From Rhizobiaceae bacterium (GTDB lineage Bacteria; Pseudomonadota; Alphaproteobacteria; Rhizobiales; Rhizobiaceae): a stretch of DNA of 64,000 nucleotides. The stretch covers positions 1,116,001-1,180,000 of the forward strand of contig JAILWO010000002.1 of assembly GCA_025698895.1 (NCBI GenBank), written 5' to 3'. The position numbers and the translations under genes are program-made. Under the pieces are notes generated by a model. The model was given only the letters and a program-made list of their open reading frames with translations, was not told the DNA's origin and made no database searches. Positions 54,548-63,212 of this stretch are shown here, piece after piece (the stretch's first letter is position 1; each line of letters opens with the position of its first letter).

Positions 54548-55189
54548 TTGAGCGAGAACGAAACCCCGCCGATCCCGTCGCGCAACCGGCTTCGCAAGGC
54601 GGCCGTCATCGAGCAGGCCGCCATCTGCTTCATGGAGAAGGGCTATCACGCGACCAGCGTCGACGATGTCGCGCGGCGGCTTGGCTGCAGCAAGGGCCGT
54701 GTCTATCACTACTGCCCGACCAAGACCGACCTGTTCTTCGAGGTCCATCGCGAAGGCATGAGGCGGCTGTTCGAGGCGATCGAACCGGCCCTGCGAACCC
54801 CGGGCTCCTCGCTCGAGGTGCTCAGGGCGATGCTCGTCGCCCACGCCGGCGCGATGCTCAGGCACCATCATTTCGAGACCGTCGTCGCCCAAGGGGTCCA
54901 GATCCACCGCTTCGGTGCCACAACCCCCGATCAGCGCGCGACGCTGAGCGAACTCATCGCCAGCCGCGACACGTTCGAGAACCTGTTCAAGAAACAGATT
55001 GCCGCCGCGCGCGACGATGGCCATCTGGGCGATGTCGATGTGTCGATCGCGGCGAAGGTCGCGCTCGGCGGCCTGCAATGGTCGATCTACTGGTACCGGC
55101 CCGACGCCGATCGCGGCAGGAATGCCCGCGACAGGTTGGCCGTCATGATGGCCGATATCATCATAGACGGGCTACGCGCCCGGGGCTGA
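54548..55189 (+). CDS. TetR/AcrR-family regulator of the fad operon
   Basis: A 213-residue repressor with a helix-turn-helix near residue 40 (TSVDDVARRLGCSKGRVYHYCPTK) and a ligand domain. The start is a TTG preceded by GGGAGG at good spacing; the longer upstream reading runs through the promoter and is rejected. It is divergent from fadE, so an acyl-CoA-responsive repressor of beta-oxidation is the likely role. Confidence 0.87.
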   Translation: MSENETPPIPSRNRLRKAAVIEQAAICFMEKGYHATSVDDVARRLGCSKGRVYHYCPTKTDLFFEVHREGMRRLFEAIEPALRTPGSSLEVLRAMLVAHAGAMLRHHHFETVVAQGVQIHRFGATTPDQRATLSELIASRDTFENLFKKQIAAARDDGHLGDVDVSIAAKVALGGLQWSIYWYRPDADRGRNARDRLAVMMADIIIDGLRARG

Positions 55190-55224
55190 TTCAGCCGGAG
55201 CGACTCCCGTCCCCATGAAAGACG

Positions 55225-56271
55225 CTAGACGGTCGCGACGGGCGTCACCGGCGATCCGACCGCGCCTGGCAGGCGCAGCGGCGGCGCCGTCAGCAGGAAG
55301 CGGCTCCGCCCGTTCTCGCGCAGCCAGTCAGCCAGCGGCGTCAGGTGCCACAGTTCGCCCAGATGAATGCCGTTCTTGAACAGGCAGTGCTCATGCAACG
55401 GCAGGCTCGAACAGCATTCGCCGTCGCCCGGCGCGGCCGGATAGGCCTCGACAGCATGGTTGTCGGCCGCGATCGCCGCCACGCCAGAGCGCGTGATCCA
55501 GTCGAGGAGCCTGGCGTCGCGGCCGTCCAGCGCCGAGCAGGCGCCATGCAGCACCTCCGGGTCCGGATCGCCACCCATGTCCAGCACGCGCTGCGCGAAG
55601 CCGGTATGCAGGCAAATCATGTCGCCGGGCTCGACCGTGACGCGATCGGCCTCCATCACCGAGAGGAGATCGGCATGACCGACGCGTCGAGGCGCGTCAC
55701 CGAAATGCGCGCGCAGGTCGATCATCACCGCGCGTCCCTGCACGCCGTGCGCGGCCATGTTTTCGATGCCGAGCCTGCGCGCCCCCGACGTGCTCGAGGT
55801 TCCAATCGGCCCGTCCAGCCCGGCATCCGTCGCTCGGGCCGGAACTAGGAAGTCGGCCTCGGTGAAGCCGTTGTAGAACACCTTCTCCGGCACCCCATCG
55901 CCATCGGCGTCGAACAGCGCGCCGACATGGGCAAGGCTGTCCCACTGCGTGGAATATTGCAGGTGCAGGATGGCGAGATCGTCGTTGAAGACGTCGCTGT
56001 GGCTGCCGTCGGAGGCCTCGCATGCGAAGTTCACCCGCCCGTCGCGCAGCGTCGGCCGCAGGATCGGGGGCCGCCGGCGCGGGTTCAGCGCCGTGCCGCC
56101 CGGCAGGTCGAGCGGCAGGCTGAGGCTGAACGCGATCCCTTCACGCGCCTCCGCCAGTCCCTCGCGTAGCTTGTCGCGGTTGACGAGATTGAGGCGACCA
56201 AGCTGGTCGTCGGGACCGAACTCACCCCAGTTGGAGCCGTCCGGCCTGTTCGTCCATCGCGACTTGCTCAT
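55225..56271 (-). CDS. Cyclase-family hydrolase (kynurenine-formamidase-like fold)
   Basis: A 348-residue metal-dependent hydrolase of the putative cyclase (PF04199) family. The metal-binding region reads STQWDSLAHVG, the variant form of HxGTHxDxPxH seen in the larger members of this family. MICLHTGFAQRVLDMGG follows later. The start at 56271 is preferred over 56277 because GGGAGG is then eight bases upstream. It lies 35 bases after the monooxygenase gene on the same strand. Confidence 0.87.
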   Translation of the reverse strand: MSKSRWTNRPDGSNWGEFGPDDQLGRLNLVNRDKLREGLAEAREGIAFSLSLPLDLPGGTALNPRRRPPILRPTLRDGRVNFACEASDGSHSDVFNDDLAILHLQYSTQWDSLAHVGALFDADGDGVPEKVFYNGFTEADFLVPARATDAGLDGPIGTSSTSGARRLGIENMAAHGVQGRAVMIDLRAHFGDAPRRVGHADLLSVMEADRVTVEPGDMICLHTGFAQRVLDMGGDPDPEVLHGACSALDGRDARLLDWITRSGVAAIAADNHAVEAYPAAPGDGECCSSLPLHEHCLFKNGIHLGELWHLTPLADWLRENGRSRFLLTAPPLRLPGAVGSPVTPVATV

Positions 56272-56306
56272 CGCCATCTCCTCCCGACGCCGGATGCGGT
56301 CTGGTC

Positions 56307-57638
56307 TCATGTGCCGCCGCGGCCGCTTTTCATGTCGGCACCAAGCTGCCCGGCATAGGTCTTGAAGTCCACCTCCAGCCCATAGCGTTCCGAATCCAGA
56401 AATGTCCTGCGTTGATAGGCGCGGTGCTTTTCGATCTCCCGGTGCTGTTCGTCCGGGCTTGGCAGCACCAGCCGCCCCGACAGCAGCGCCGCGATCCAAC
56501 GTCCCTGTATCTCGACCAGTGGGATCGTCGGTCCGATCGGCTGCACCAGTCCGGCAAACAGCAGGCCGTCGTGCCGGGTCGAGACGATGCGCCGGTAGAG
56601 CGGCCGAATGTCGGTGTCGGCGTCGAACAGGTCGTTCGGCAGGAAGGGAAAGCTCGTCCGGTAGCCGGTGGCCAGGATGATCGAGTCGAACGGCTCGCGC
56701 GTGCCGTCGACGAAGGCCACCTCCTCGCCGTCCAGCCGCTCGATGTCGGGCTTGATCGAGATCCGGCCGTGCCCGATCGCTGGCAGCAGGTCCTGGCTTA
56801 GCGTCGCATGCTCGCGCCACATGGGATGTGCCGGCCGGGGCAGGCCGAAGCGGCGCTGGTCGCCCTGGGCCAGCGGTATCAGCCACGACATGACGCGCCG
56901 CGCCATCGGCGCGGAAAGCCTGAGCCGTCGCGTCAGGAATCGCGTCCACAGGTCGACTGGCCTGCCCATCAGATATTTCGGCATGATCCAGGCACTGCGG
57001 CGGGTCGAAACGGTGACGTGGCGCGCCCGCCGGCAAAGATCGACAGCGATGTCGACGGCGGAATTGCCAAGCCCGACCACCAGCACCCGCTTGCCCTCGA
57101 ACGGATCGGCGGTGCGATAGTGATGCGAATGTATCTGCTCGCCCGAAAAGGAGCCCGCGAAACGCGCCATGCGCGGATCCCACAAATGCCCGTTCGCGAC
57201 AACCACCGTGCGGTAGCGCCGTTCGCTCCCGTCGGACAGGCTCACGCGCCAGCCGCCGCCATCTATCTTGTCCAGCCGCGTCACCGAAGTGTTGAACGTC
57301 ACGGTCTCGCACATGCCGAAGCGGTCGGCATAGTCTTCCAGGTATTTCAGGAAGTCCGCGTGCGAGAGAAAATCTGGCCGGTCTTCGGGGATCGGAAAGT
57401 CGGAATAGCCAAGATTGCCGCGACTGGTGTCGATATGCAGGCTGGCATAGGCCGACGAAAGGCCGTTGTCGTTCTGGTAGCGCCACATCCCGCCGATGTC
57501 GGAGCCCTTCTCGAAACAGTCGAAGGCGACCCCGCTCTCCTTCAGCGCCTTGGCGACTGTAACGCCCGAGGACCCTGCGCCGATGATGCAGGTGTCCGCA
57601 ACATACTGGTCCGGCGCGTGGCGCGCCTCCACCGTCAT
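56307..57638 (-). CDS. Flavin-containing monooxygenase (FMO/Baeyer-Villiger type)
   Basis: A 443-residue class B flavoprotein monooxygenase. The FAD motif CIIGAGSSGVTVAKAL is at residues 18-33, the FMO fingerprint FSGEQIHSHHY near 165, the NADPH motif VVGLGNSAVDIA just after, and LATGYRTSFPFL near 325. It inserts oxygen into heteroatoms or ketones. A ketone-to-ester conversion followed by the adjacent hydrolase is conceivable but unproven. ATGA overlap with the epimerase gene. Confidence 0.9.
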   Translation of the reverse strand: MTVEARHAPDQYVADTCIIGAGSSGVTVAKALKESGVAFDCFEKGSDIGGMWRYQNDNGLSSAYASLHIDTSRGNLGYSDFPIPEDRPDFLSHADFLKYLEDYADRFGMCETVTFNTSVTRLDKIDGGGWRVSLSDGSERRYRTVVVANGHLWDPRMARFAGSFSGEQIHSHHYRTADPFEGKRVLVVGLGNSAVDIAVDLCRRARHVTVSTRRSAWIMPKYLMGRPVDLWTRFLTRRLRLSAPMARRVMSWLIPLAQGDQRRFGLPRPAHPMWREHATLSQDLLPAIGHGRISIKPDIERLDGEEVAFVDGTREPFDSIILATGYRTSFPFLPNDLFDADTDIRPLYRRIVSTRHDGLLFAGLVQPIGPTIPLVEIQGRWIAALLSGRLVLPSPDEQHREIEKHRAYQRRTFLDSERYGLEVDFKTYAGQLGADMKSGRGGT

Positions 57639-58615
57639 CGGCCGCCTCCGGCCCCGTTGTCGAGGTAGTCGCGCACCAGCGTCTCGAAATCGCGGTCCGC
57701 GCCGATGCCCAGCGCGGATGCCGTTCGCGACACGAAGCGCCGGGGCCAGCCATCGACGATCGCCTGCATATGTTCGTCGGGCGAGAAGGCGATCCGCGCG
57801 TCTGAGCCCTCTGTGCGCATGCGCTTCAGCGCCTCGATCATCTCCGCCACAGATACCGAGAGGGCGGGCATGTTCATGAAGCGTCTCGCCGGCAGGTTTT
57901 CGGGCGGCAGGTCGTGCAGCGCAATCAGGGAGCGGACGACCGAGCCGACGGAGGCGACGGGTATGACCGTCTCCGGTGCCAGCGGCACCGCAAGATCGCG
58001 GCCGGCAAGTACGTCGCGCACGATCGCGGCCACGCGGTCGGATATGGCCGGGCTCGGTGCGCCGGGTCGCGTCAGCACGATCGGCAGCCTCAGCGCCCGC
58101 CCGTCGACGCGGCCCTTGCGACTGGCATCGGCGATGAGCAGTTCCGCCATCGCCTTATGGGTTCCGTAGCTCGTCTCGGGCGCGGGCGGCGTCGTGTCGT
58201 CGACCGTATCGGGCAGCGTTCCGCCAAACACGGCAATCGAACTGGCGAAAATCAGGCGTGGCCGGTGGCGGGCTTCTTCGATCAGGCGCCGCAGCGCCTC
58301 CACATTGACCGCGTGAGCCGGCCCGTCCTCGCGCTCGGCCTCCAGTGTCAGGCTGGCGGCGAGATGGAAGATGCCGTCCCAATCGCGTGCGGCGAGGTCC
58401 GCGATGAAGCCGCCGTCCGACAGATCTCCGGCCAGGGTCTGGATATTCATGCCGGCGGGCGGGGGCGGGGAGGGCGGCCTGCGATCCACCAGGCACAGCG
58501 ATGTGATCGGCCTGCGCACCCCGTCCGCTCCGCCGACATCGCCCGCCGCGACAAGCGCCCGCGTCAACCGTTCTCCGATGAAGCCCGCCGCGCCCGTGAT
58601 CAGCATTCGCGCCAT
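57635..58615 (-). CDS. NAD-dependent epimerase/dehydratase, DenD-like
   Basis: A 326-residue extended short-chain dehydrogenase. The NAD motif LITGAAGFIGERL is at residues 5-17 and the catalytic YGTHK near 151. The segment RVDGRALRLPIVLTRPGAPSPAISDRVAAIVRD matches the D-erythronate dehydrogenase (DenD) subgroup. It oxidises a hydroxyl of a sugar acid or similar compound. It is the first gene of the three-gene minus-strand unit with the monooxygenase and cyclase-family genes. Confidence 0.88.
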   Translation of the reverse strand: MARMLITGAAGFIGERLTRALVAAGDVGGADGVRRPITSLCLVDRRPPSPPPPAGMNIQTLAGDLSDGGFIADLAARDWDGIFHLAASLTLEAEREDGPAHAVNVEALRRLIEEARHRPRLIFASSIAVFGGTLPDTVDDTTPPAPETSYGTHKAMAELLIADASRKGRVDGRALRLPIVLTRPGAPSPAISDRVAAIVRDVLAGRDLAVPLAPETVIPVASVGSVVRSLIALHDLPPENLPARRFMNMPALSVSVAEMIEALKRMRTEGSDARIAFSPDEHMQAIVDGWPRRFVSRTASALGIGADRDFETLVRDYLDNGAGGGR

Positions 58616-58833
58616 TCAGAAAGTCCCTCCAAAACCGATGGGCGCATGAGCTGACTGGGCGCCCATCCGGCCTTCCATCAAAAACATTCGACTCGGTCGG
58701 TTTTTTCGCGGCGCGCTCACCTTGTCAACCGGGGCAATTGAATCACTGCACTGTCGGCCTCTCGCCCCATCGCTTGCTCCGTCGCCGGTCTCGCGGAGGC
58801 GGCGTCCCACACCGGGCGAATTCCCTCGGCATG

Positions 58834-58847
58834 TTGCGCCAGCGCAA
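58834..58847. promoter_or_regulatory. NnrR/FNR-type box upstream of nirK
   Basis: TTGCG-CCAG-CGCAA is a perfect inverted repeat with a four-base spacer, the form bound by the nitric-oxide-responsive FNR/CRP-family regulator NnrR. Its centre is about 74 bases before the nirK ATG, so a start site near 58882 would place it at -41.5, the class II activator position. Confidence 0.8.
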
Positions 58848-58914
58848 AGAACGCGGTCACGCACAGGCTTAGGTTCTCCTCATCGACAACGATGGTTCGA
58901 AAAGGAGAACTCAA

Positions 58915-60027
58915 ATGTTCACGCGTCGCCAGGCATTGCTCGGTGCGGCTGCGGCCGGCGTGATGGTCGCGGCATTGCCCAGCATGGCTTCCGCGGCTCC
59001 TGTCAGTGAAGCAGAGATCGCCGCGCTTCCGCGCCAGAAGGTCACGCTCGTCGCACCTCCGTTCGTGCACGCGCATGAGCAGGTCGCAACTACCGGCCCG
59101 AAGGTGGTCGAATTCGTCATGACTATCGAGGAGAAGCCGATCGTCATCGACGACGAGGGAACCGTTCTTCAAGGCATGACCTTCGACGGCTCGATCCCGG
59201 GCCCCATGATGGTCGTGCACGAAGGCGACTATGTCGAGCTGACCCTGGTGAACCCGGCGAGCAACTCGATGCCGCATAACATCGACTTTCATGCGGCGAC
59301 CGGTGCCCTCGGTGGTGGAGCGCTGACGCTGATCAATCCCGGCGAGCAGGTAAAACTGCGTTTCAAGGCGACCCGGAGCGGCACCTTCGTCTATCACTGC
59401 GCGCCCGAGGGCCCGATGATCCCCTGGCATGTCGTCTCCGGCATGGCCGGCACGATCATGGTGCTGCCGCGCGAGGGCCTGAAGAACGAGAAGGGCGAGC
59501 CGGTCGGCTACGACAAGGTGTACTACATCGGCGAGAACGAATTCTACATCCCGCGCGACGAGGACGGCAACTTCAAGTCCTATGAAAGTCACGGCGACAG
59601 CTACGCCGACACGCTCGAGGTCATGAAGAGCCTGACCCCGACCCACGTCGTCTTCAACGGCGCCAAGGGCGCGCTCACGGGCGAGAACGCCATGACGGCC
59701 AAGGTCGGCGAGACGGTGCTGATCGTCCACAGCCAGGCAAACCGGGACACCAGGCCCCATCTGATCGGCGGCCATGGCGACTATGTCTGGGAAGAAGGCA
59801 AGTTCGCCAACCCGCCCGCCAAGGACCTCGAGACCTGGTTCATCCGCGGCGGATCGGCCGGGGCGGCGCTCTACACTTTCCTGCAGCCGGGGGTCTACGC
59901 CTACGTGAACCACAACCTTATCGAGGCCGTGGAACTCGGCGCGACCGCCCATTTCCTGGTCGAGGGTGAGTGGAACGACGACCTGATGAAGCAGGTCGAG
60001 GCGCCAGGGCCGATCCCGGTGAACTGA
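58915..60027 (+). CDS. nirK: Copper-containing nitrite reductase (NO-forming)
   Basis: Periplasmic enzyme reducing nitrite to nitric oxide. The 370 residues include a twin-arginine signal (FTRRQALLG). Copper ligands are all visible: type 1 His121, Cys162, His172 and Met177, and type 2 His126 and His161, in [12 protein letters not shown] and [18 protein letters not shown]. The EGPM insertion between Cys162 and His172 matches rhizobial forms. The ribosome-binding site is AAAGGAG. It is preceded by an NnrR-type box and followed by nirV. Confidence 0.97.
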   Translation: MFTRRQALLGAAAAGVMVAALPSMASAAPVSEAEIAALPRQKVTLVAPPFVHAHEQVATTGPKVVEFVMTIEEKPIVIDDEGTVLQGMTFDGSIPGPMMVVHEGDYVELTLVNPASNSMPHNIDFHAATGALGGGALTLINPGEQVKLRFKATRSGTFVYHCAPEGPMIPWHVVSGMAGTIMVLPREGLKNEKGEPVGYDKVYYIGENEFYIPRDEDGNFKSYESHGDSYADTLEVMKSLTPTHVVFNGAKGALTGENAMTAKVGETVLIVHSQANRDTRPHLIGGHGDYVWEEGKFANPPAKDLETWFIRGGSAGAALYTFLQPGVYAYVNHNLIEAVELGATAHFLVEGEWNDDLMKQVEAPGPIPVN

Positions 60028-60080
60028 CGCGGACCCCGAGGCGGCCGACAAGTTTCGGGCCGCCAGCGGAGGAAATCGAC

Positions 60081-60989
60081 ATGCATCCCCATCTCATCGG
60101 ACTGGTGGCCGGAGCCGCCGCCATGATTGCCGTGCCCGCCGCGATAGTCGGGCTGAGCGACAACCAGCGCTCCGGCTCCCTTCCTGCAGGGCCTCGAAAG
60201 ATCGAGATCGCCGAGTCGCTGATCAACTATCCGCTGCCCGGCGAGTTTCTGGCGCGCGGGCAACCGGCTGCTGCTCCCATCGAGAAGAGGGCGGTGCCTG
60301 CGTTCCGCATCACAAAGCAGCAGGTGAGCCTGGCCGACTACAATCTCTGCGTGGCCGCCGGCGCCTGCGACGCCGCCGACGCCACGCCCAGCGGCGAAGA
60401 CGTTCCGGTCACTGGTGTGAGCTTCCTCGACGCACAGGCATATATCCGCTGGTATTCCCGGGCCACCGGCGAGGCCTGGCGGCTTCCGACGGCGCTGGAG
60501 GCCGCCGCAGCCGCAGCCGAGCGCTTTGCGTCGGATTCTTTTTCGGCTGCCGCCGACGACCCCGCGAATCCCGCGGTGCGCTGGCTTCGCCGCTACCGCG
60601 AGGAAGCCTCCGTGAAGCGACCTGCCGATCCAAAGCCGAAGCAGCGCGGGCATTACGGTCGGAACTCGCTCGGTGTCGAGGATTTCGGCGGCAATGTCTG
60701 GGAGTGGACGTCGACCTGCTACACGCGGACCGCGCTGGGTGCTGACGGCGTTGTCGAGAGCATCACCGACAATTGCGGTGCCCATGTGCTGGAGGGACGG
60801 CACAGGGCCTACATTTCCAATTTCGTCCGCGACGGGAAGAGCGGCGGCTGTGCCGTCGGGACTCCGCCGGAGAACCTTGGCTTCCGACTCGTTCTGGACA
60901 GCGATTCGATGATTGCCAGAGCGCGAATCCGACTCCTGGACGTCTTGCAGTTCGTGATCGGCAACGCCGCCAGAAGGAACCTGTCATGA
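60081..60989 (+). CDS. nirV: NirV, formylglycine-generating-enzyme-like protein
   Basis: A 302-residue protein with an N-terminal signal anchor (about residues 5-25) and a FGE-sulfatase/SUMF1-type domain (VTGVSFLDAQAYIRWYSRATGEAWRLPTALE, FGGNVWEWTSTCY). nirV habitually follows nirK in rhizobia; its exact role is unsettled. The ribosome-binding site GGAGGAAAT is strong. ATGA overlap with the next gene. Confidence 0.93.
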   Translation: MHPHLIGLVAGAAAMIAVPAAIVGLSDNQRSGSLPAGPRKIEIAESLINYPLPGEFLARGQPAAAPIEKRAVPAFRITKQQVSLADYNLCVAAGACDAADATPSGEDVPVTGVSFLDAQAYIRWYSRATGEAWRLPTALEAAAAAAERFASDSFSAAADDPANPAVRWLRRYREEASVKRPADPKPKQRGHYGRNSLGVEDFGGNVWEWTSTCYTRTALGADGVVESITDNCGAHVLEGRHRAYISNFVRDGKSGGCAVGTPPENLGFRLVLDSDSMIARARIRLLDVLQFVIGNAARRNLS

Positions 60990-61360
60990 AAACCAGTCTA
61001 CAAAGCACGCTCACCACCCGCCTGTCTGCGGAGCAAGAAACGGTCGTCGAGCGGCTCAGGCGGGGTATCGCCGAAACGGGGCTTGAGTGCGGCTGCAGGG
61101 AAGCCGCTGACGACATGCTCGACAGGGTCGGTGCGGAGGATGACCTGGTGCGCCGGGCAGCCGGCCTCGCTGACGCCCGCAAGATGCGGGACGCCATTGT
61201 GGTCGTCCTGGCGCTGCTTGGCGAACTGGACGACCTCATGCCCGACGAACCCGATCGCAGCGCGTTCTTCGAGATCGCGGGCCTGTTCCAGGATGTCGCC
61301 GACTTCGCCGCCTATGGCGCGGACGCGGCCCGCCGCGCTGCCGGGCAGGGGAGCGTCTGA
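60986..61360 (+). CDS. Small hypothetical protein in the nir cluster
   Basis: Not recognised. A 124-residue acidic, helical protein without membrane segment or signal; two cysteines lie close together (ECGCREAADDML, near residue 35). Its start overlaps nirV (ATGA) and its stop overlaps nnrS (TGATG), so it is translated with them. A role in nitrite-reductase maturation or NO handling is possible from position alone. Confidence 0.75.
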   Translation: MKTSLQSTLTTRLSAEQETVVERLRRGIAETGLECGCREAADDMLDRVGAEDDLVRRAAGLADARKMRDAIVVVLALLGELDDLMPDEPDRSAFFEIAGLFQDVADFAAYGADAARRAAGQGSV

Positions 61361-62604
61361 TGGCGGCTTTCGTCCTGCCGCACGCGGACCGCTCGGTTCC
61401 CCGGGCAGCGACAAAAGCCGGCGATTTTTCGCGCGACCGGCGCGGCCGCGTCCGCGCGATGCCGCCAATCCTTCATTATGGCTTCCGGCCCTTCTTCTTC
61501 CTGGCCGCGCTTCATGCCGGACTTGCAATCCCGCTATGGCTCTGGGCCTATCTGGGCGGCATTCAGATCGGCGGTCCGTTCGGCGGCATGCACTGGCACG
61601 CGCATGAAATGCTGTTCGGCTATCTCGGCGCGGTGATCGCAGGGTTCATCCTCACCGCGATCCCGAACTGGACGGGCCGGCTGCCGATCAGCGGCATGCC
61701 ACTGCTGACGCTCGTCGGCCTCTGGTCCGCGGGAAGGGCGGCATGCCTGCTGTCGCCCGATCCCTGGCTGGCCATGGTGGTCGATCTCGCGTTCCCGACG
61801 GTCCTGGCCGCCGCGATATGGCGGGAGGTCGTGGCCGGACGAAACTGGAAGAACGCGCCGGTCGCCGTGATGATCTCGCTGTTCGGCGTCGCCAGTGCCA
61901 CCGACCACCCGGCGAACATCGGTATCATTGACCATGCTCTGGGGCAGCGGCTGGCCTTGGCGGTTGCCGCCATGCTTATCGCGCTCATCGGTGGCCGCAT
62001 CGTGCCGAGCTTCACGCGAAACTGGTTGGTCAAGGAAGGGTCGTCCAGCCTGCCCAAGCCATTCGGCGTCATCGACAAGGCCGCTTTGGCAACCACGGTG
62101 GTCGCTGTCCTGTCGTGGCTTGCTTTCCCGGAGGCCGCGTTCGTCGGCATAGCCATGTGCGGCGCAGGAATACTTCTCGCGATTCGCCTGATTGGCTGGC
62201 GCGGCGTGGCGACTCTCTCGGAACCAATCCTGCTGATCCTCCATGTCGGCTATGGATGGCTCGCCGTTTCGCTGGTGTTGCTTGGCCTTGCCATCCTCGT
62301 TCCGGCGGTTCCGGGCTCGGCGGCATTGCACGCCCTGACCGCCGGCGCGATCGGGACGATGACACTGGCCGTCATGACTCGCGCCAGCCTTGGGCACACG
62401 GGACGCGCGATCGTTGCGGACCGTCCTGTCATTGCCGCCTATCTGTTGGTGTCAGGTGGGGCGGTGCTGCGTGTCGCGGCTCCCTTCGCGGATCAATGGT
62501 ACGCCGCCATGATTGGCTTGGGTGGCATGCTGTGGAGCGGCGGCTTCCTTCTGTTCGCGATTCGTTATGCTCCGGTCCTTTGGGGGCGGAGGGCAGCGCG
62601 CTGA
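61360..62604 (+). CDS. nnrS: NnrS family heme-copper membrane protein
   Basis: A 414-residue membrane protein with about twelve helices, including the family segments HYGFRPFFFLAALHAGLA and MHWHAHEMLFGYLGAVIAGFILTAIPNW, rich in His. NnrS proteins protect against nitric-oxide stress and commonly sit beside nir or nor genes. It is coupled to the previous gene by TGATG. A GC-rich hairpin lies between it and napE. Confidence 0.95.
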   Translation: MAAFVLPHADRSVPRAATKAGDFSRDRRGRVRAMPPILHYGFRPFFFLAALHAGLAIPLWLWAYLGGIQIGGPFGGMHWHAHEMLFGYLGAVIAGFILTAIPNWTGRLPISGMPLLTLVGLWSAGRAACLLSPDPWLAMVVDLAFPTVLAAAIWREVVAGRNWKNAPVAVMISLFGVASATDHPANIGIIDHALGQRLALAVAAMLIALIGGRIVPSFTRNWLVKEGSSSLPKPFGVIDKAALATTVVAVLSWLAFPEAAFVGIAMCGAGILLAIRLIGWRGVATLSEPILLILHVGYGWLAVSLVLLGLAILVPAVPGSAALHALTAGAIGTMTLAVMTRASLGHTGRAIVADRPVIAAYLLVSGGAVLRVAAPFADQWYAAMIGLGGMLWSGGFLLFAIRYAPVLWGRRAAR

Positions 62605-62665
62605 GGTGAGATCGCTCAACGACGGGTATTGAAAGAGCCACTTGCGCGGATAGGTTTGGCCTAAG

Positions 62666-62684
62666 CTTCCCCTGAGCGGGGAAG
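62666..62684 (+). other. Hairpin between nnrS and napE
   Basis: CTTCCCC and GGGGAAG form a 7-bp stem with a five-base loop in the 112-base gap. Only a short AAGTTT follows, so termination would be weak. It may partly separate nir from nap transcription. Confidence 0.4.
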
Positions 62685-62716
62685 AAGTTTCGTGTCCCAG
62701 GCCCATGAGGGAGGTC

Positions 62717-62911
62717 ATGCCCCAGGACAACGCGCCGGTTGCAACCGCAGACACACCACCGGCGAAAACCCGTCGTCAGGAAATGCTGGCCTTCCTGGTG
62801 CTCGCCTTCGGCATATGGCCCATCGTCGCGGTAGGCGTCGTCGGCGGATATGGATTCCTCGTCTGGATGTATCAGATCGTCTTCGGCCCGCCCGGGCCTC
62901 CGGGAGGGTGA
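62717..62911 (+). CDS. napE: Periplasmic nitrate reductase subunit NapE
   Basis: A 64-residue single-helix membrane protein, with RRQEMLAFLVLAFGIWPIVAVGVVGGYGF covering the transmembrane part and a Gly/Pro-rich end. It accompanies the Nap system; its role is unclear. An in-frame ATG at 62705 is an alternative start, but GAGGGAGG favours 62717. napD follows at once. Confidence 0.9.
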   Translation: MPQDNAPVATADTPPAKTRRQEMLAFLVLAFGIWPIVAVGVVGGYGFLVWMYQIVFGPPGPPGG

Positions 62912-62915
62912 TGCC

Positions 62916-63212
62916 GTGCGCGCGATGACACGCAGGGACCTGCTGACCGCCTCGCCATCGGCCAGGCATCACATCTCAAGCGCGGTCGTGCTGGCCGTTC
63001 CGGCACGCAGCCAGGAGGTCGCGAGGAACCTGGCAGCGATGGACGGGGTCGAGGTCCATGTGGGCGAGGGCAGTCGCATCGTCATAACGCTCGAGGGCCC
63101 GACCAGCGGCATGCTGGGCGAGACGCTTGCCAGGATTTCGATGATGGACGGCGTGCTTGCCGCCAACATGGTGTTCGAGCACGTCGAGGAAGGCGAGGAG
63201 GTCCGGTCATGA
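62916..63212 (+). CDS. napD: NapD, NapA signal-peptide chaperone
   Basis: A 98-residue cytoplasmic chaperone that binds the twin-arginine signal of NapA until its cofactors are inserted. The fold pattern [31 protein letters not shown] and [16 protein letters not shown] is typical. A GTG start is used because GGAGGG lies seven bases upstream; the ATG three codons later is too far from it. ATGA overlap with napA. Confidence 0.92.
   Translation: MRAMTRRDLLTASPSARHHISSAVVLAVPARSQEVARNLAAMDGVEVHVGEGSRIVITLEGPTSGMLGETLARISMMDGVLAANMVFEHVEEGEEVRS

Noticed and set aside
62666-62684. Full intrinsic terminator between nnrS and napE
   Set aside because: The stem is good but no T-run follows, so it is listed only as a hairpin.
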